Shown one piece after another: positions 1 through 8,196 of a stretch of 64,000 nt of DNA (the stretch's first letter is position 1; each line of letters begins with the position of its first letter). The DNA comes from Paenibacillus polysaccharolyticus (lineage in GTDB: Bacteria > Bacillota > Bacilli > Paenibacillales > Paenibacillaceae): the NCBI RefSeq assembly GCF_900102085.1, contig NZ_FMVM01000002.1, forward strand, positions 186,001-250,000, in the 5' to 3' direction. The notes under the pieces are model-generated. The model had not been told where the DNA came from. It saw only the letters and a list, made by a program, of their open reading frames with translations, and did not search any database. The translations under genes were made by a program, and so were the position numbers.

Positions 1-117
1 GGTAAAATTATGATGAATATCTGGAATGGAACTGGTGTGGACGGATGGCTGGGGTCATATAACGGTGCTAATCCATTGCATGCCGAATATGATTGGGTGA
101 AATATACAAGTAATTAA
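1..117 (+). CDS. Lichenase (GH16 endo-beta-1,3-1,4-glucanase), C-terminal end
   Basis: This is the last 38 codons and TAA stop of a gene that starts before the window. The visible end includes [14 protein letters not shown], then a Tyr-Asp-Trp-Val-Lys-Tyr ending, which matches the conserved C-terminus of secreted Bacillus/Paenibacillus lichenases. That family cuts beta-1,4 bonds next to beta-1,3 bonds in barley glucan and lichenan outside the cell. The catalytic EIDIEF-type motif lies upstream and cannot be seen. It sits beside a glucan-binding transport system and a laminarinase, which supports a beta-glucan role. The family call rests on a short but distinctive stretch. Confidence 0.85.
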   Translation, partial: GKIMMNIWNGTGVDGWLGSYNGANPLHAEYDWVKYTSN

Positions 118-160
118 CAGAAGCTTATGACTACTCAGGAGTAGCCATATAGCCACATGA

Positions 161-200
161 AACAGAGGAGGGGATCTCATCCCATGCTCCTCTGTTTTTT
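161..200 (+). terminator. Intrinsic terminator of the lichenase gene
   Basis: A perfect 10-bp stem, AACAGAGGAG against CTCCTCTGTT, is closed by a loop of about 16 nt and followed by a T run. It lies 44 bp after the lichenase stop. It also shows that an ATG at 157 cannot be the start of the next gene. Confidence 0.85.
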
Positions 201-294
201 ATGTTCATTTTCAATCTTTACAGAACGAATAAAACGTAAGATGATGAAAGAAAAGGGCAAAATCGATCGATCTCACTCGAGAGGATGGAGAACC

Positions 295-873
295 ATGAGC
301 ATGAATAAGCAAAATGATACGAATAACAACCAAGCTTCCGAGCAGTTTATAGAGCTGTTAGGTCAACCATATGATGCTAACCAGGTACAAACGTTTCTTG
401 AACCCTTCGGTGTAAAAAGAATAGCGAAGCCAGACGGTCCTTTTCAGGATGACATTATCTGGTCTGCTAAAGCATCTGTGCGTATTGATGTGTATCGCTC
501 CCCCAACATCAATACGTTAACCGGACGTGATGATCTCCCTGCGGATGAGTGGATCATTGGAGCGATTTATTTTCTTGCACCGGGTTCGGACGATCGAATT
601 AAAAAACCGTTTGCCGGACAATTGCCCAAAGGGATAACGATGAATTCAACACCTGACGAATGGATTGAAGCATATGGTCAACCGGATATCTATGAGCAAG
701 GTGACTGGCTTGGCGGCAGTGGCCCTTATCTGGCTTGGCGTAAATCCGACATCAATATTTCTGTTGAATATGAAACGGATGAGGACAGCAGTGTGATCAC
801 ATGTGTTAAGTATTGCTTAATTGGCTGTATGGGCGCTTGGAAGAGTGATTACCCGGAAGTGTTTTCCCCCTAA
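295..873 (+). CDS. Hypothetical protein, 192 aa
   Basis: I do not recognise this family. The frame is open from 157, but that ATG lies inside the preceding terminator. I chose the ATG at 295 (MSMNKQND), which has GAGGATGGAG just upstream; ATG 301 is an alternative. The product is acidic and soluble, with no signal peptide or membrane segment. It opens with an LLGQPYDANQVQ helix and later has the similar phrase WIEAYGQPDIYEQGDW, which suggests two related alpha/beta halves. Its size and composition resemble small immunity-type or SMI1-like cytoplasmic proteins, but this is only an impression. It appears monocistronic. Confidence 0.7.
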   Translation: MSMNKQNDTNNNQASEQFIELLGQPYDANQVQTFLEPFGVKRIAKPDGPFQDDIIWSAKASVRIDVYRSPNINTLTGRDDLPADEWIIGAIYFLAPGSDDRIKKPFAGQLPKGITMNSTPDEWIEAYGQPDIYEQGDWLGGSGPYLAWRKSDINISVEYETDEDSSVITCVKYCLIGCMGAWKSDYPEVFSP

Positions 874-904
874 TTAACAAGAGAGACAGAAGTAAGACAT
901 TGTA

Positions 905-969
905 CTAATGCAACATCTGTATTCACTTTTTAATATCCTAAATAAATACAATAAATGTTGCAATATTAG
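905..969 (+). promoter_or_regulatory. Candidate response-regulator binding region before the sugar-binding protein
   Basis: GTTGCAATATTAG at 957-969 recurs exactly at 6200-6212, before the kinase and permease genes. An inverted relative, CTAATGCAAC (GTTGCATTAG on the other strand), is at 905-914. Exact recurrence at the two control regions of one locus suggests a site for the AraC-type regulator encoded at 2801. Binding is inferred. Confidence 0.5.
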
Positions 970-1044
970 TATGGGCATCCATATGGTTCATTCATTATGA
1001 TGGACTCTGTAGACAACATCACTACATACAGGGGGACACACAAG

Positions 1045-2730
1045 TTGAGAACAATCAGGAAAAGAAAGATTGGCGGTTTGGCTTTGGCCGGAATGTTGGC
1101 GCTTACAGCAGTTCTGAGCGGGTGTAACAGTGGAGCAAGTAAAGAGGCCGCACCGAGCACACCGAGTACTGCACTGGAATTGAAGGACGGGAAGTATGAT
1201 CCACCCGTAAAACTTACTTATTTACGTCCTTGGGGACCCGAAATCAAATTCAAATCTGGTGAAGATCAGGACAATAACGTGCACACGAAATGGGCAAAAG
1301 ACAAACTCGGCATTGAATTGAAAAATCAATGGGTGTCACCATCCACCAACAACGCGTTTGAAACGAAGCTTCGTCTGTCGCTGGCTTCCAATGCAGAAAT
1401 GCCGGACATCATCTCGTATCGCGGTGACTTCAATCTGGCACGTGAGCTGATTGAAACGGGCAAGTTCGTCGATGCTGGAGAGTTGTTTGACAAATACGCA
1501 AGTGATACCTGGAAAGCTGCCGTGAATGAAGATCCTTCCGTATGGTATCCGTACATGCAGGATGGTAAACGAATTGGTATTCCGATTCTGGATTACTCCT
1601 ACAACAGTGATCCAGTAATGTGGATTCGCGAGGATTGGATGAAGAAGTTTAATCTGAAAGCACCCGAAACGCTGGCTGATCTTGAAGTGATCATGGAAAC
1701 GTTTACGAATAAAGACCCAGATGGCAATGGTAAAAAAGACACTTACGGTCTGACCATCGGATTCAAAAACTGGCTCAGCACATGGATGTCTGATGCTGGT
1801 TGGGTCTTCGGAGCCTACGGCACAATGCCTAATCAGTGGAATCTGAACGCAGAAGGCAAACTGGAGTACGGTTCTGTCAACCCTGGAGCAAAACAAGCTT
1901 TGGCAACGCTGGCTGACTGGATGAAAAAAGGATACATTCCAGAAGAAGCCGGGGTCTATGATGAAACCAAAGCAGCAGAAGAGTTTACAGCAGGTAAAGC
2001 AGGAATTGTTGTCGGGCCTCACTGGATGCCGTCATGGCCGCTCGAAGATGTGAAGAAAAACAATTCGGAAGCGGAGTACAAAGCTTACCCGATTCCATCC
2101 GGACCTGATGGCAAGGCAGGTAGACGCGGTACCGCGAACGACAACGGTGTAATTCTGATTAACAAAGATATGAAGAACCCGGAAGTCTTTTTCACTTATC
2201 AAAACTATCTCTTTGATCACTATGCAAATCCAAAAGCAGGTGATGAATTCGAACACGGCTTCGCTGAAGGCTACGACTGGGCAATGAAAGACGGCAAAGT
2301 AACAACGGATGCTAGTGTGACAGGCGGTTATGCACCTGAGAAATACACATTAACGTTTGACGGTGCACGTATCCCGAGTCTGAACATGACTACGCTTGCG
2401 AAGTTTGCTAACGGTGAAGAAGCTACAACACCTTTCGAGAAAAAACTCAAGTCTGGTGTACCAGCACCAATGGTAGAAGCGGCGAAGATTGTTCAGGATC
2501 AAAAAGATATCGCATTAAAACAGATGTTCACAGGTGCACCAACGATGTCCATGCAAATGAACAATGACATCTTAACCAAAATGGAGAAGGACCTGTTCTC
2601 ACAAATCATCTATGGTAAAGCTCCGGTTGATGCTTTTGATACGTTTGTAGAGAAGTGGAATTCTTCCGGTGGAGATCAAAACACGAAGGAAGTTAATGAG
2701 TGGTATCAATCTGTAACTAGCGGCAAGTAA
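1045..2730 (+). CDS. Extracellular sugar-binding lipoprotein (ABC transporter, family 1)
   Basis: A lipoprotein that captures oligosaccharides for a CUT1-type ABC importer. The signal peptide has basic RKRKIGG, a hydrophobic core and lipobox LSGC; the mature protein starts at that Cys. The length, about 561 aa, fits the large LplA-like Paenibacillus binding proteins. WMKKFNLKAPETLADLEV and the DPDGNGKKDTYGL loop are typical of this family. I chose the TTG at 1045, about 8 nt after a GGGGG site, over the upstream ATG at 997, because it puts the signal peptide at the N-terminus. The partner permeases are at 6307 and 7276. The ligand is inferred to be beta-glucan oligosaccharide from the neighbouring GH16 enzymes. 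Confidence 0.88.
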   Translation: MRTIRKRKIGGLALAGMLALTAVLSGCNSGASKEAAPSTPSTALELKDGKYDPPVKLTYLRPWGPEIKFKSGEDQDNNVHTKWAKDKLGIELKNQWVSPSTNNAFETKLRLSLASNAEMPDIISYRGDFNLARELIETGKFVDAGELFDKYASDTWKAAVNEDPSVWYPYMQDGKRIGIPILDYSYNSDPVMWIREDWMKKFNLKAPETLADLEVIMETFTNKDPDGNGKKDTYGLTIGFKNWLSTWMSDAGWVFGAYGTMPNQWNLNAEGKLEYGSVNPGAKQALATLADWMKKGYIPEEAGVYDETKAAEEFTAGKAGIVVGPHWMPSWPLEDVKKNNSEAEYKAYPIPSGPDGKAGRRGTANDNGVILINKDMKNPEVFFTYQNYLFDHYANPKAGDEFEHGFAEGYDWAMKDGKVTTDASVTGGYAPEKYTLTFDGARIPSLNMTTLAKFANGEEATTPFEKKLKSGVPAPMVEAAKIVQDQKDIALKQMFTGAPTMSMQMNNDILTKMEKDLFSQIIYGKAPVDAFDTFVEKWNSSGGDQNTKEVNEWYQSVTSGK

Positions 2731-2758
2731 GTACGAGCGAAAAGAAAACTACAAATAA

Positions 2759-2798
2759 GAAAAGGCCTTGCTGGAAACATTCCAGCGAGGCCTTTTTG
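2759..2798. terminator. Bidirectional terminator between convergent genes
   Basis: AAAGGCCTTGCTGG pairs with CCAGCGAGGCCTTT across a short AAACATT-type loop. A-rich and T-rich flanks lie on both sides. It separates the binding protein from the response regulator that converges on it. Confidence 0.88.
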
Positions 2799-2800
2799 CT

Positions 2801-4441
2801 TCACACCGGCAGATTCTCTCTATATTCCTGCGGTGTCAGATCGTAAAACTTTTTGAATACCCGAATAAAATACGCCGTGTTGTTGTAGCCCACAAGCTCC
2901 GCAATTTCGAATACCTTGGCGCTGGATGAGCGCAAATAGTATGCTGCTTTTTCCATCCGTAACCGATAGACATAGGCTGTCAGCGCTTCTCCAGTTTCTG
3001 CCTTATACACTTTGGAAAGATACACCGGGTGCAGATGGACATGATCGGCAATAGCCGGTAGGGAAACATCGGAAGCCAGATGCAAATCCACAAAGCTTTT
3101 GACACTGCGAACGATGGTGCTGTGATTATCCTTAAGCTCCTGTTCTGCGTCTTCACTGATGGAATGAAGTGTGCGGATCGACCAGTCTTTCAACTGCTGG
3201 GCGGTAGCATAGCTTGGAGCCTGAAAGTATTTATACGTTTCGGCAGGAAGGACAGAAGAGATCTGTTTTCCGTTCTTGTGGATGATATAAGCAAAGGCTC
3301 CAGCCAAAGCATGATAAACCTCAATCGTTGTTTCCGCGATATCATGATGTTGGGCCGATTCGAGCAATTCTTCAAAAATGATCTCAATCTTCTGTTCCAC
3401 ATCGTCAAAGCGACCAGCTTCGAGAAGACTAATTAGGGTTGGGGGTTTGTACAGAGAGCGGATGGCAGGAAGGGGATGTACATCCTTATCATCTGATGCC
3501 GTAATGAACAAGCCCTGAGCATGTCCCATACGCTTCCGCATGGATCTGACAGCACTCTCATAAATCTCTCCAATCTCATTAGGAAACTTGCCCCAGTGAG
3601 AGACTGCGATTGAAATAGCCCCTTTTAAATATAACTGAACGTTTGTCTGAATTTGGGCAGCGTAATGTTCCAGCAAAGCTTGAGGTTTCTCCTCTTTGCT
3701 CACATTATGCATACCGCCTTTTTTGACACTAACCAGTACAACCAGATAATCATGGACATCCCGCGTATGCCACATATGAAAATGGTGCTGCGTCACCTCG
3801 CTGATAATGTTGCTAATGGCATACTGCATCAGCGAAAGATCATGGTCAGCCATCTCGGATAGATGCTCTTCCATTCGAATGACAAGCATGCCCAGCTCCT
3901 CACCTACCGAGTAGGGCAAATTTAGTAATTCCAGCTTGTCCGCGAGTGCGGAGGGGGTATAGGTTTTTCCTGTCAGCAATTCATGAAGCATCGTAGATTG
4001 CAATAACGGCAAGTTATCCTGGAATGCATGTAAGGCACGTTGATAGGAGGCCGCCGCTTCCCATTTTTGCTTGATCCGGTCAACGAGTCGCTGTACGGTT
4101 TCAATCAGATCTTCATCACTTACAGGCTTCAGCAAATAATCAAAGCTTTCCTGAGCCATCGCTTGTTTGGCGTATTCGAAGTCGGCAAAGCCCGAGAGTA
4201 AAATCGTCTGCACATGCGACCATTTTTCGTGAATTGCCGTGATTAATTCAATACCGGACATCTCCGGCATGCGAATGTCAGTGATTACGATATCAATATC
4301 ATGATTCTCCATAATTTCCAGCGCTACGGCACCTGACAACGCTTCGTGTACAGTGCCGATTCCGCAGCTTTCCCACGGAATGGTCTCCGCCAGCGTTTCT
4401 ACTACCGAACGTTCATCATCAACTAACAAAATTTGTAACAT
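2801..4441 (-). CDS. YesN-like response regulator, AraC-type DNA-binding domain
   Basis: A 546-aa cytoplasmic regulator. Residues 1-120 form a receiver with acidic pair D8-D9, phosphoacceptor D55 in VITDIRMPEMSG, and Lys in the LLKPVS segment. A long middle region follows, and the C-terminal 100 residues carry two helix-turn-helix motifs of the AraC family, ending QEYRENLPV. I chose the ATG at 4441 because AGGTGAAG lies just upstream; the GTG at 4450, directly after the kinase stop, is less likely. It forms an operon with the kinase and faces the transporter genes. It is inferred to activate the binding protein and permease genes in response to oligosaccharide. Confidence 0.9.
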   Translation of the reverse strand: MLQILLVDDERSVVETLAETIPWESCGIGTVHEALSGAVALEIMENHDIDIVITDIRMPEMSGIELITAIHEKWSHVQTILLSGFADFEYAKQAMAQESFDYLLKPVSDEDLIETVQRLVDRIKQKWEAAASYQRALHAFQDNLPLLQSTMLHELLTGKTYTPSALADKLELLNLPYSVGEELGMLVIRMEEHLSEMADHDLSLMQYAISNIISEVTQHHFHMWHTRDVHDYLVVLVSVKKGGMHNVSKEEKPQALLEHYAAQIQTNVQLYLKGAISIAVSHWGKFPNEIGEIYESAVRSMRKRMGHAQGLFITASDDKDVHPLPAIRSLYKPPTLISLLEAGRFDDVEQKIEIIFEELLESAQHHDIAETTIEVYHALAGAFAYIIHKNGKQISSVLPAETYKYFQAPSYATAQQLKDWSIRTLHSISEDAEQELKDNHSTIVRSVKSFVDLHLASDVSLPAIADHVHLHPVYLSKVYKAETGEALTAYVYRLRMEKAAYYLRSSSAKVFEIAELVGYNNTAYFIRVFKKFYDLTPQEYRENLPV

Positions 4442-4450
4442 GTACTTCAC

Positions 4451-6160
4451 CTACTCATTGATATTGTTGTACCATGTAATGCTTACTTTAACGCCTCCGC
4501 CAGGCGTATGTTCATAGCTTAGACCCGCATCTTCACCATACAAAAAAGACAAACGCTGATGAACATTCCAAGTTCCGCATCCCATGTTGCCATCAAGCGG
4601 TTTGTTCAGATTATCAACCAATTCTTGCATCTGATTCTTGGTCATACCCAGCCCGCTGTCCTCGACGGTGATCGTACATATTTCATCCGTATGATAACCC
4701 GTTATGTTGATATGACCGTCTTCTGTACGGGGTTCAATGCCATGAATGATAGCGTTCTCAACGATAGGTTGTAAGCTTAAACGGGGTAACGTTTTATGAA
4801 GCATATCGTCCGGTACATCGATGGTAAAATGCATTCGCTCCAGCCGGAGTGCCTGGATTTGCAGGTAATTTTTCACCATGTTCAACTCTTCTTTGATGGT
4901 GGCCTGATCATTCTCGGATCTGGTGATGTATCGGTAATACTCACCTAAATTCAGAGCCATTGCCACAACGGCTTTCTCATTTTTCATCCTCGCCATATTT
5001 TTGATGTAGAAGAGGCAATTGTATAAGAAATGCGGGTTAATCTGTGATTGCAACTGCTTCAGTGTGGCCTCACGTCTTCGGAGTTGTTCTTCGTACACGT
5101 TCTCAATCAACTCCTGAATTCGCTGTGCCATGATGTTAAATCGTGCAAACAATAAACTGAACTCATTACGTGACGAATGATGTAATCGAACAGAGAAATC
5201 TCCGGTCGACAAACGGTTCGTTCCCTTCACCAATTGAAGCAATGGAAGCTGCACACTACGATACAGCACATACAACACAACAACACTCATGGCAATTAGA
5301 ACGGCTATGGAAGCGTAGAAGAGATTGCGACTATTTGTGATCGGCCCTAGAATTTGCTGCATAGGCACGTAGTCAACATAGTACCATCCCAGACTGCCTG
5401 ACTCTATGTACGAAACATAGTATTCTGTGCGGTCGAGCGTCGTGGTGAATCCGCCTTTTCCCTGCAACGACATCTCTTTCAGCTTGGACTGAATCGCAGT
5501 CAATGTGCCATTTCCACTACTGTTGCTAATTAAGCCAAACTCGGGATGGAACATAAAGGGGTCACCTTTGTTATTCAATTTGTTCTGATCCAGCATATTG
5601 ATCAAATGATGTACTGGAAAGCTGATTTTGGTAATCAGCCTCGACTTCCCAGGGGTGTCAATCGCTGTCGTTGGATCGGTCGTGTACCACTCGAATTGAT
5701 TATGCTTATATGCCCATGATTTCGAAAGTGGCTTGGAAAATTCATCCTCCGCATACGGGATATAAGCATAATAATCCGTAGAAATGACTTTTTGCAACCT
5801 TGGAAAATAAAGGGTGATGGTGGAATGCCATTTGCTGGCTGCATTATACAGATTCATCTTTTCAAGAATAGCGCTTCCAACTTTGACACGTTCATAAGGC
5901 ACATCTGTGTAATCCGGCCGCTGATATTCCTGTATGCTCGAATCTTGCCCAATGGACATTCCATAGAGAGATAGTTGGTAGATATTGGATTCTACAGAAT
6001 CGGCAAAAGTGGACAAATGATTCATGGTATTGTTCTGAATTTCGTGTTCGATCACCCGTACACTTTCCCGGTTCGAATAGGTGTACAGAAACAAAACCAG
6101 GACAAGCAATGCTACAAATAACAGTGTAATTTTGGTAAAGACATTCAGACGAGCGAACAA
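4451..6160 (-). CDS. YesM-like sensor histidine kinase
   Basis: A 569-aa membrane kinase. Transmembrane segment 1 covers about residues 10-27, an extracytoplasmic sensor of about 250 residues follows, and TM2 is near 280-300 with a HAMP region after it. The His_kinase box reads QSQINPHFLYNCLF with the phosphoacceptor His, and the ATP-binding domain has N-box PIVENAIIHG and G-box DSGLGM. GAGGAGGCC precedes the ATG. Family members sense sugars, alone or with a binding protein, and phosphorylate the adjacent AraC-type regulator. It is divergent from the permease operon, so both start in the same control region. Confidence 0.92.
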   Translation of the reverse strand: MFARLNVFTKITLLFVALLVLVLFLYTYSNRESVRVIEHEIQNNTMNHLSTFADSVESNIYQLSLYGMSIGQDSSIQEYQRPDYTDVPYERVKVGSAILEKMNLYNAASKWHSTITLYFPRLQKVISTDYYAYIPYAEDEFSKPLSKSWAYKHNQFEWYTTDPTTAIDTPGKSRLITKISFPVHHLINMLDQNKLNNKGDPFMFHPEFGLISNSSGNGTLTAIQSKLKEMSLQGKGGFTTTLDRTEYYVSYIESGSLGWYYVDYVPMQQILGPITNSRNLFYASIAVLIAMSVVVLYVLYRSVQLPLLQLVKGTNRLSTGDFSVRLHHSSRNEFSLLFARFNIMAQRIQELIENVYEEQLRRREATLKQLQSQINPHFLYNCLFYIKNMARMKNEKAVVAMALNLGEYYRYITRSENDQATIKEELNMVKNYLQIQALRLERMHFTIDVPDDMLHKTLPRLSLQPIVENAIIHGIEPRTEDGHINITGYHTDEICTITVEDSGLGMTKNQMQELVDNLNKPLDGNMGCGTWNVHQRLSFLYGEDAGLSYEHTPGGGVKVSITWYNNINE

Positions 6161-6199
6161 TGCGTGGCCTCCTCAACTCATTAAAATATTGTTATCGTT

Positions 6200-6240
6200 G
6201 TTGCAATATTAGGATATAGATTGCTAATAACCGTTGCTAT
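6200..6240. promoter_or_regulatory. Divergent control region with repeated TTGC-AATA elements
   Basis: GTTGCAATATTAG (6200-6212) is identical to 957-969. Two degenerate relatives follow, TTGCTAATAA at 6221 and GTTGCTATAA at 6233. This lies between the divergent kinase and permease starts, where AraC-type regulators usually bind tandem sites. The role is inferred. Confidence 0.5.
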
Positions 6241-6306
6241 AATTTTAATATACAAGTTCATATCCACTTGTAAAATACAAATTTTTAGAACATGGGGGAT
6301 GTAGGG

Positions 6307-7257
6307 GTGAAGGAACATACGTTAGAAACGCCTCGCAAAGGGCGTGCCATCAAGGCAAGACAGCGCTGGAACATGCAACGGAATTGGTCCTTGCATATGA
6401 TGCTCGTACCAGCGGTTTTGCTGGCAATTGTATTTCAATACATACCAATGGGCGGGATTGTAATTGCTTTCCAGGATTTTAAACCATACCTCGGATTTAC
6501 CGAATCCAAATGGGTAGGTTGGGATAATTTCAAGTATTTATTTTTATACCCGGACGTAGGTCAGGTCATCTGGAATACACTGGTCATTGCATTTTTCAAA
6601 ATAATTGCAGGTTTAATTGCTCCTTTTCTATTCGCAATTTTGTTGAACGAAGTTCGTTTATCTGCTTTTAAAAGGGTCAGTCAAACACTGGTGTACCTGC
6701 CGCACTTTCTATCATGGGTTATCCTGGGCGGAATATTGCTTGATATCCTTTCGCCGCAGGGCGGTATGGTGAATAAACTGGTCGTTGCACTGGGCGGAGA
6801 TCCGATCTTTTTCCTAGGGGATGGAACGTGGTTTCGGATAACACTGATTGTTAGTGATGTGTGGAAAGAATTTGGCTTCGGCACGATTGTATTTCTGGCT
6901 TCTCTGTCCGGTATTAACCCGGCATTGTACGAAGCTGCGGAAGTGGACGGTGCAAACCGGTTCAAACAAACACTGCACATTACGATTCCTGCTCTGATGC
7001 CGATTACAATCGTACTCATGACACTCTCGATCGGAAACATTTTGAATGCAGGTTTCGATCAGGTGTTCAACCTGTACAACCCGCTCGTTTATGACAAAGG
7101 TGATATCATCGATACCTTCGTATACCGACTTGGTATCCTGAACGGCAAAATGAGCTTTGCAACGGCTGTAGGACTTTTCAAATCGGTCGTGGCAACCATT
7201 CTGATCGTTATCTCATATCGCATGGCTTACAAATTGGCGAATTATCGCGTGTTCTAG
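6307..7257 (+). CDS. Sugar ABC transporter permease (LplB-like)
   Basis: An integral membrane protein with about six hydrophobic segments and the ABC permease EAA loop, EAAEVDGANRFKQTLHIT. That loop contacts the ATPase. I prefer the GTG at 6307, which has GGGGGA seven bases upstream, over the ATG at 6292, whose codons contain that ribosome site. The gene is 18 bp from the second permease, with the GH16 enzyme as third gene. No ATPase is encoded nearby; CUT1 importers in Bacillales commonly share an MsmX-type ATPase encoded elsewhere. The substrate is inferred to be beta-glucan oligosaccharide. Confidence 0.92.
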   Translation: MKEHTLETPRKGRAIKARQRWNMQRNWSLHMMLVPAVLLAIVFQYIPMGGIVIAFQDFKPYLGFTESKWVGWDNFKYLFLYPDVGQVIWNTLVIAFFKIIAGLIAPFLFAILLNEVRLSAFKRVSQTLVYLPHFLSWVILGGILLDILSPQGGMVNKLVVALGGDPIFFLGDGTWFRITLIVSDVWKEFGFGTIVFLASLSGINPALYEAAEVDGANRFKQTLHITIPALMPITIVLMTLSIGNILNAGFDQVFNLYNPLVYDKGDIIDTFVYRLGILNGKMSFATAVGLFKSVVATILIVISYRMAYKLANYRVF

Positions 7258-7275
7258 TAGAGAGGAGAAAAGGGC

Positions 7276-8154
7276 TTGTATTACAAAACAAAAGGCTATC
7301 GAATATTCAGCGTTGCGAACTATATTTTCCTGGGCGTCTTATCACTGCTTTGCATTCTGCCCATCATTCATATTTTGGCCGTTTCGTTCAGTAGCATGGC
7401 ACCGGCCTCATCCAATCTGGTCGGCTTCTGGCCGATTGGCTTTACGACAGATGCATATGTCAAAACGTTCGGCAATTCCAATTTCATTAATTCCTTGCTG
7501 GTTTCAGTTAAACGAACAGTCATTGCTACCGTGATCGGTATGGTAATTATGTTACTTACAGCATTCCCGCTGTCGAAGGAAGATCTGAATTTCAAAGGCC
7601 GCTCGATCTACACCTGGTTCTTTGTATTTACGATTCTGTTCAGCGGAGGTCTGATTCCAAGTTACATCCTGGTACAGAAGCTGGGGCTGATGGATACGAT
7701 CTGGGCGCTGGTACTGCCAGGTGCACTATCCGTGTGGAATGTTATCCTGATGATGAACTTTTTCCGCGGTCTGCCTAAAGAGCTGGAGGAAGCGGCTTAT
7801 CTGGATGGAGCAGGTCATATTAAAACGCTGGCGCTGGTTTATATACCGCTGTCCATGCCAGCGATTGCAACCTTGTCATTGTTTACCATGGTAGGTCAGT
7901 GGAACTCTTGGTTCGATGGCATGATCTATATGTCCGATGTCAAAAATTATCCGCTGGCTTCCTTGCTACAAACCATTATCGTGCAACAAGACCTCAGTAA
8001 AATCAACGTGGACCCGTCCATGCTGGAGAATGTTTCCCAGCGTACGGTTCGCGCAGCACAGATTTTCATCGGGGCATTGCCGATCTTGGTCATATATCCA
8101 TTCTTGCAACGCTTTTTCGTTAAAGGTATCGTCATTGGGGCAGTAAAAGAGTAG
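7276..8154 (+). CDS. Sugar ABC transporter permease (LplC/YtcP-like)
   Basis: The second, 292-aa permease of the importer. It has about six membrane segments and the EAA motif EEAAYLDGAGHIKTLALVY. The C-terminal FLQRFFVKGIVIGAVKE is characteristic of CarB/LplC permeases. It starts at a TTG with AGAGGAG about nine bases upstream. It pairs with the preceding permease to form the channel, and 42 bp separate it from the surface laminarinase, suggesting one transcript. Confidence 0.92.
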   Translation: MYYKTKGYRIFSVANYIFLGVLSLLCILPIIHILAVSFSSMAPASSNLVGFWPIGFTTDAYVKTFGNSNFINSLLVSVKRTVIATVIGMVIMLLTAFPLSKEDLNFKGRSIYTWFFVFTILFSGGLIPSYILVQKLGLMDTIWALVLPGALSVWNVILMMNFFRGLPKELEEAAYLDGAGHIKTLALVYIPLSMPAIATLSLFTMVGQWNSWFDGMIYMSDVKNYPLASLLQTIIVQQDLSKINVDPSMLENVSQRTVRAAQIFIGALPILVIYPFLQRFFVKGIVIGAVKE

Positions 8155-8196
8155 TACTGCCCTGCAAGTGACCACACATTCTAGGGAGGAATATGA

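Noticed and set aside
157..294. N-terminal extension of the 192-aa protein from the ATG at 157
   Set aside because: It would translate the 3' half of the lichenase terminator; a better ribosome site and start are at 295.
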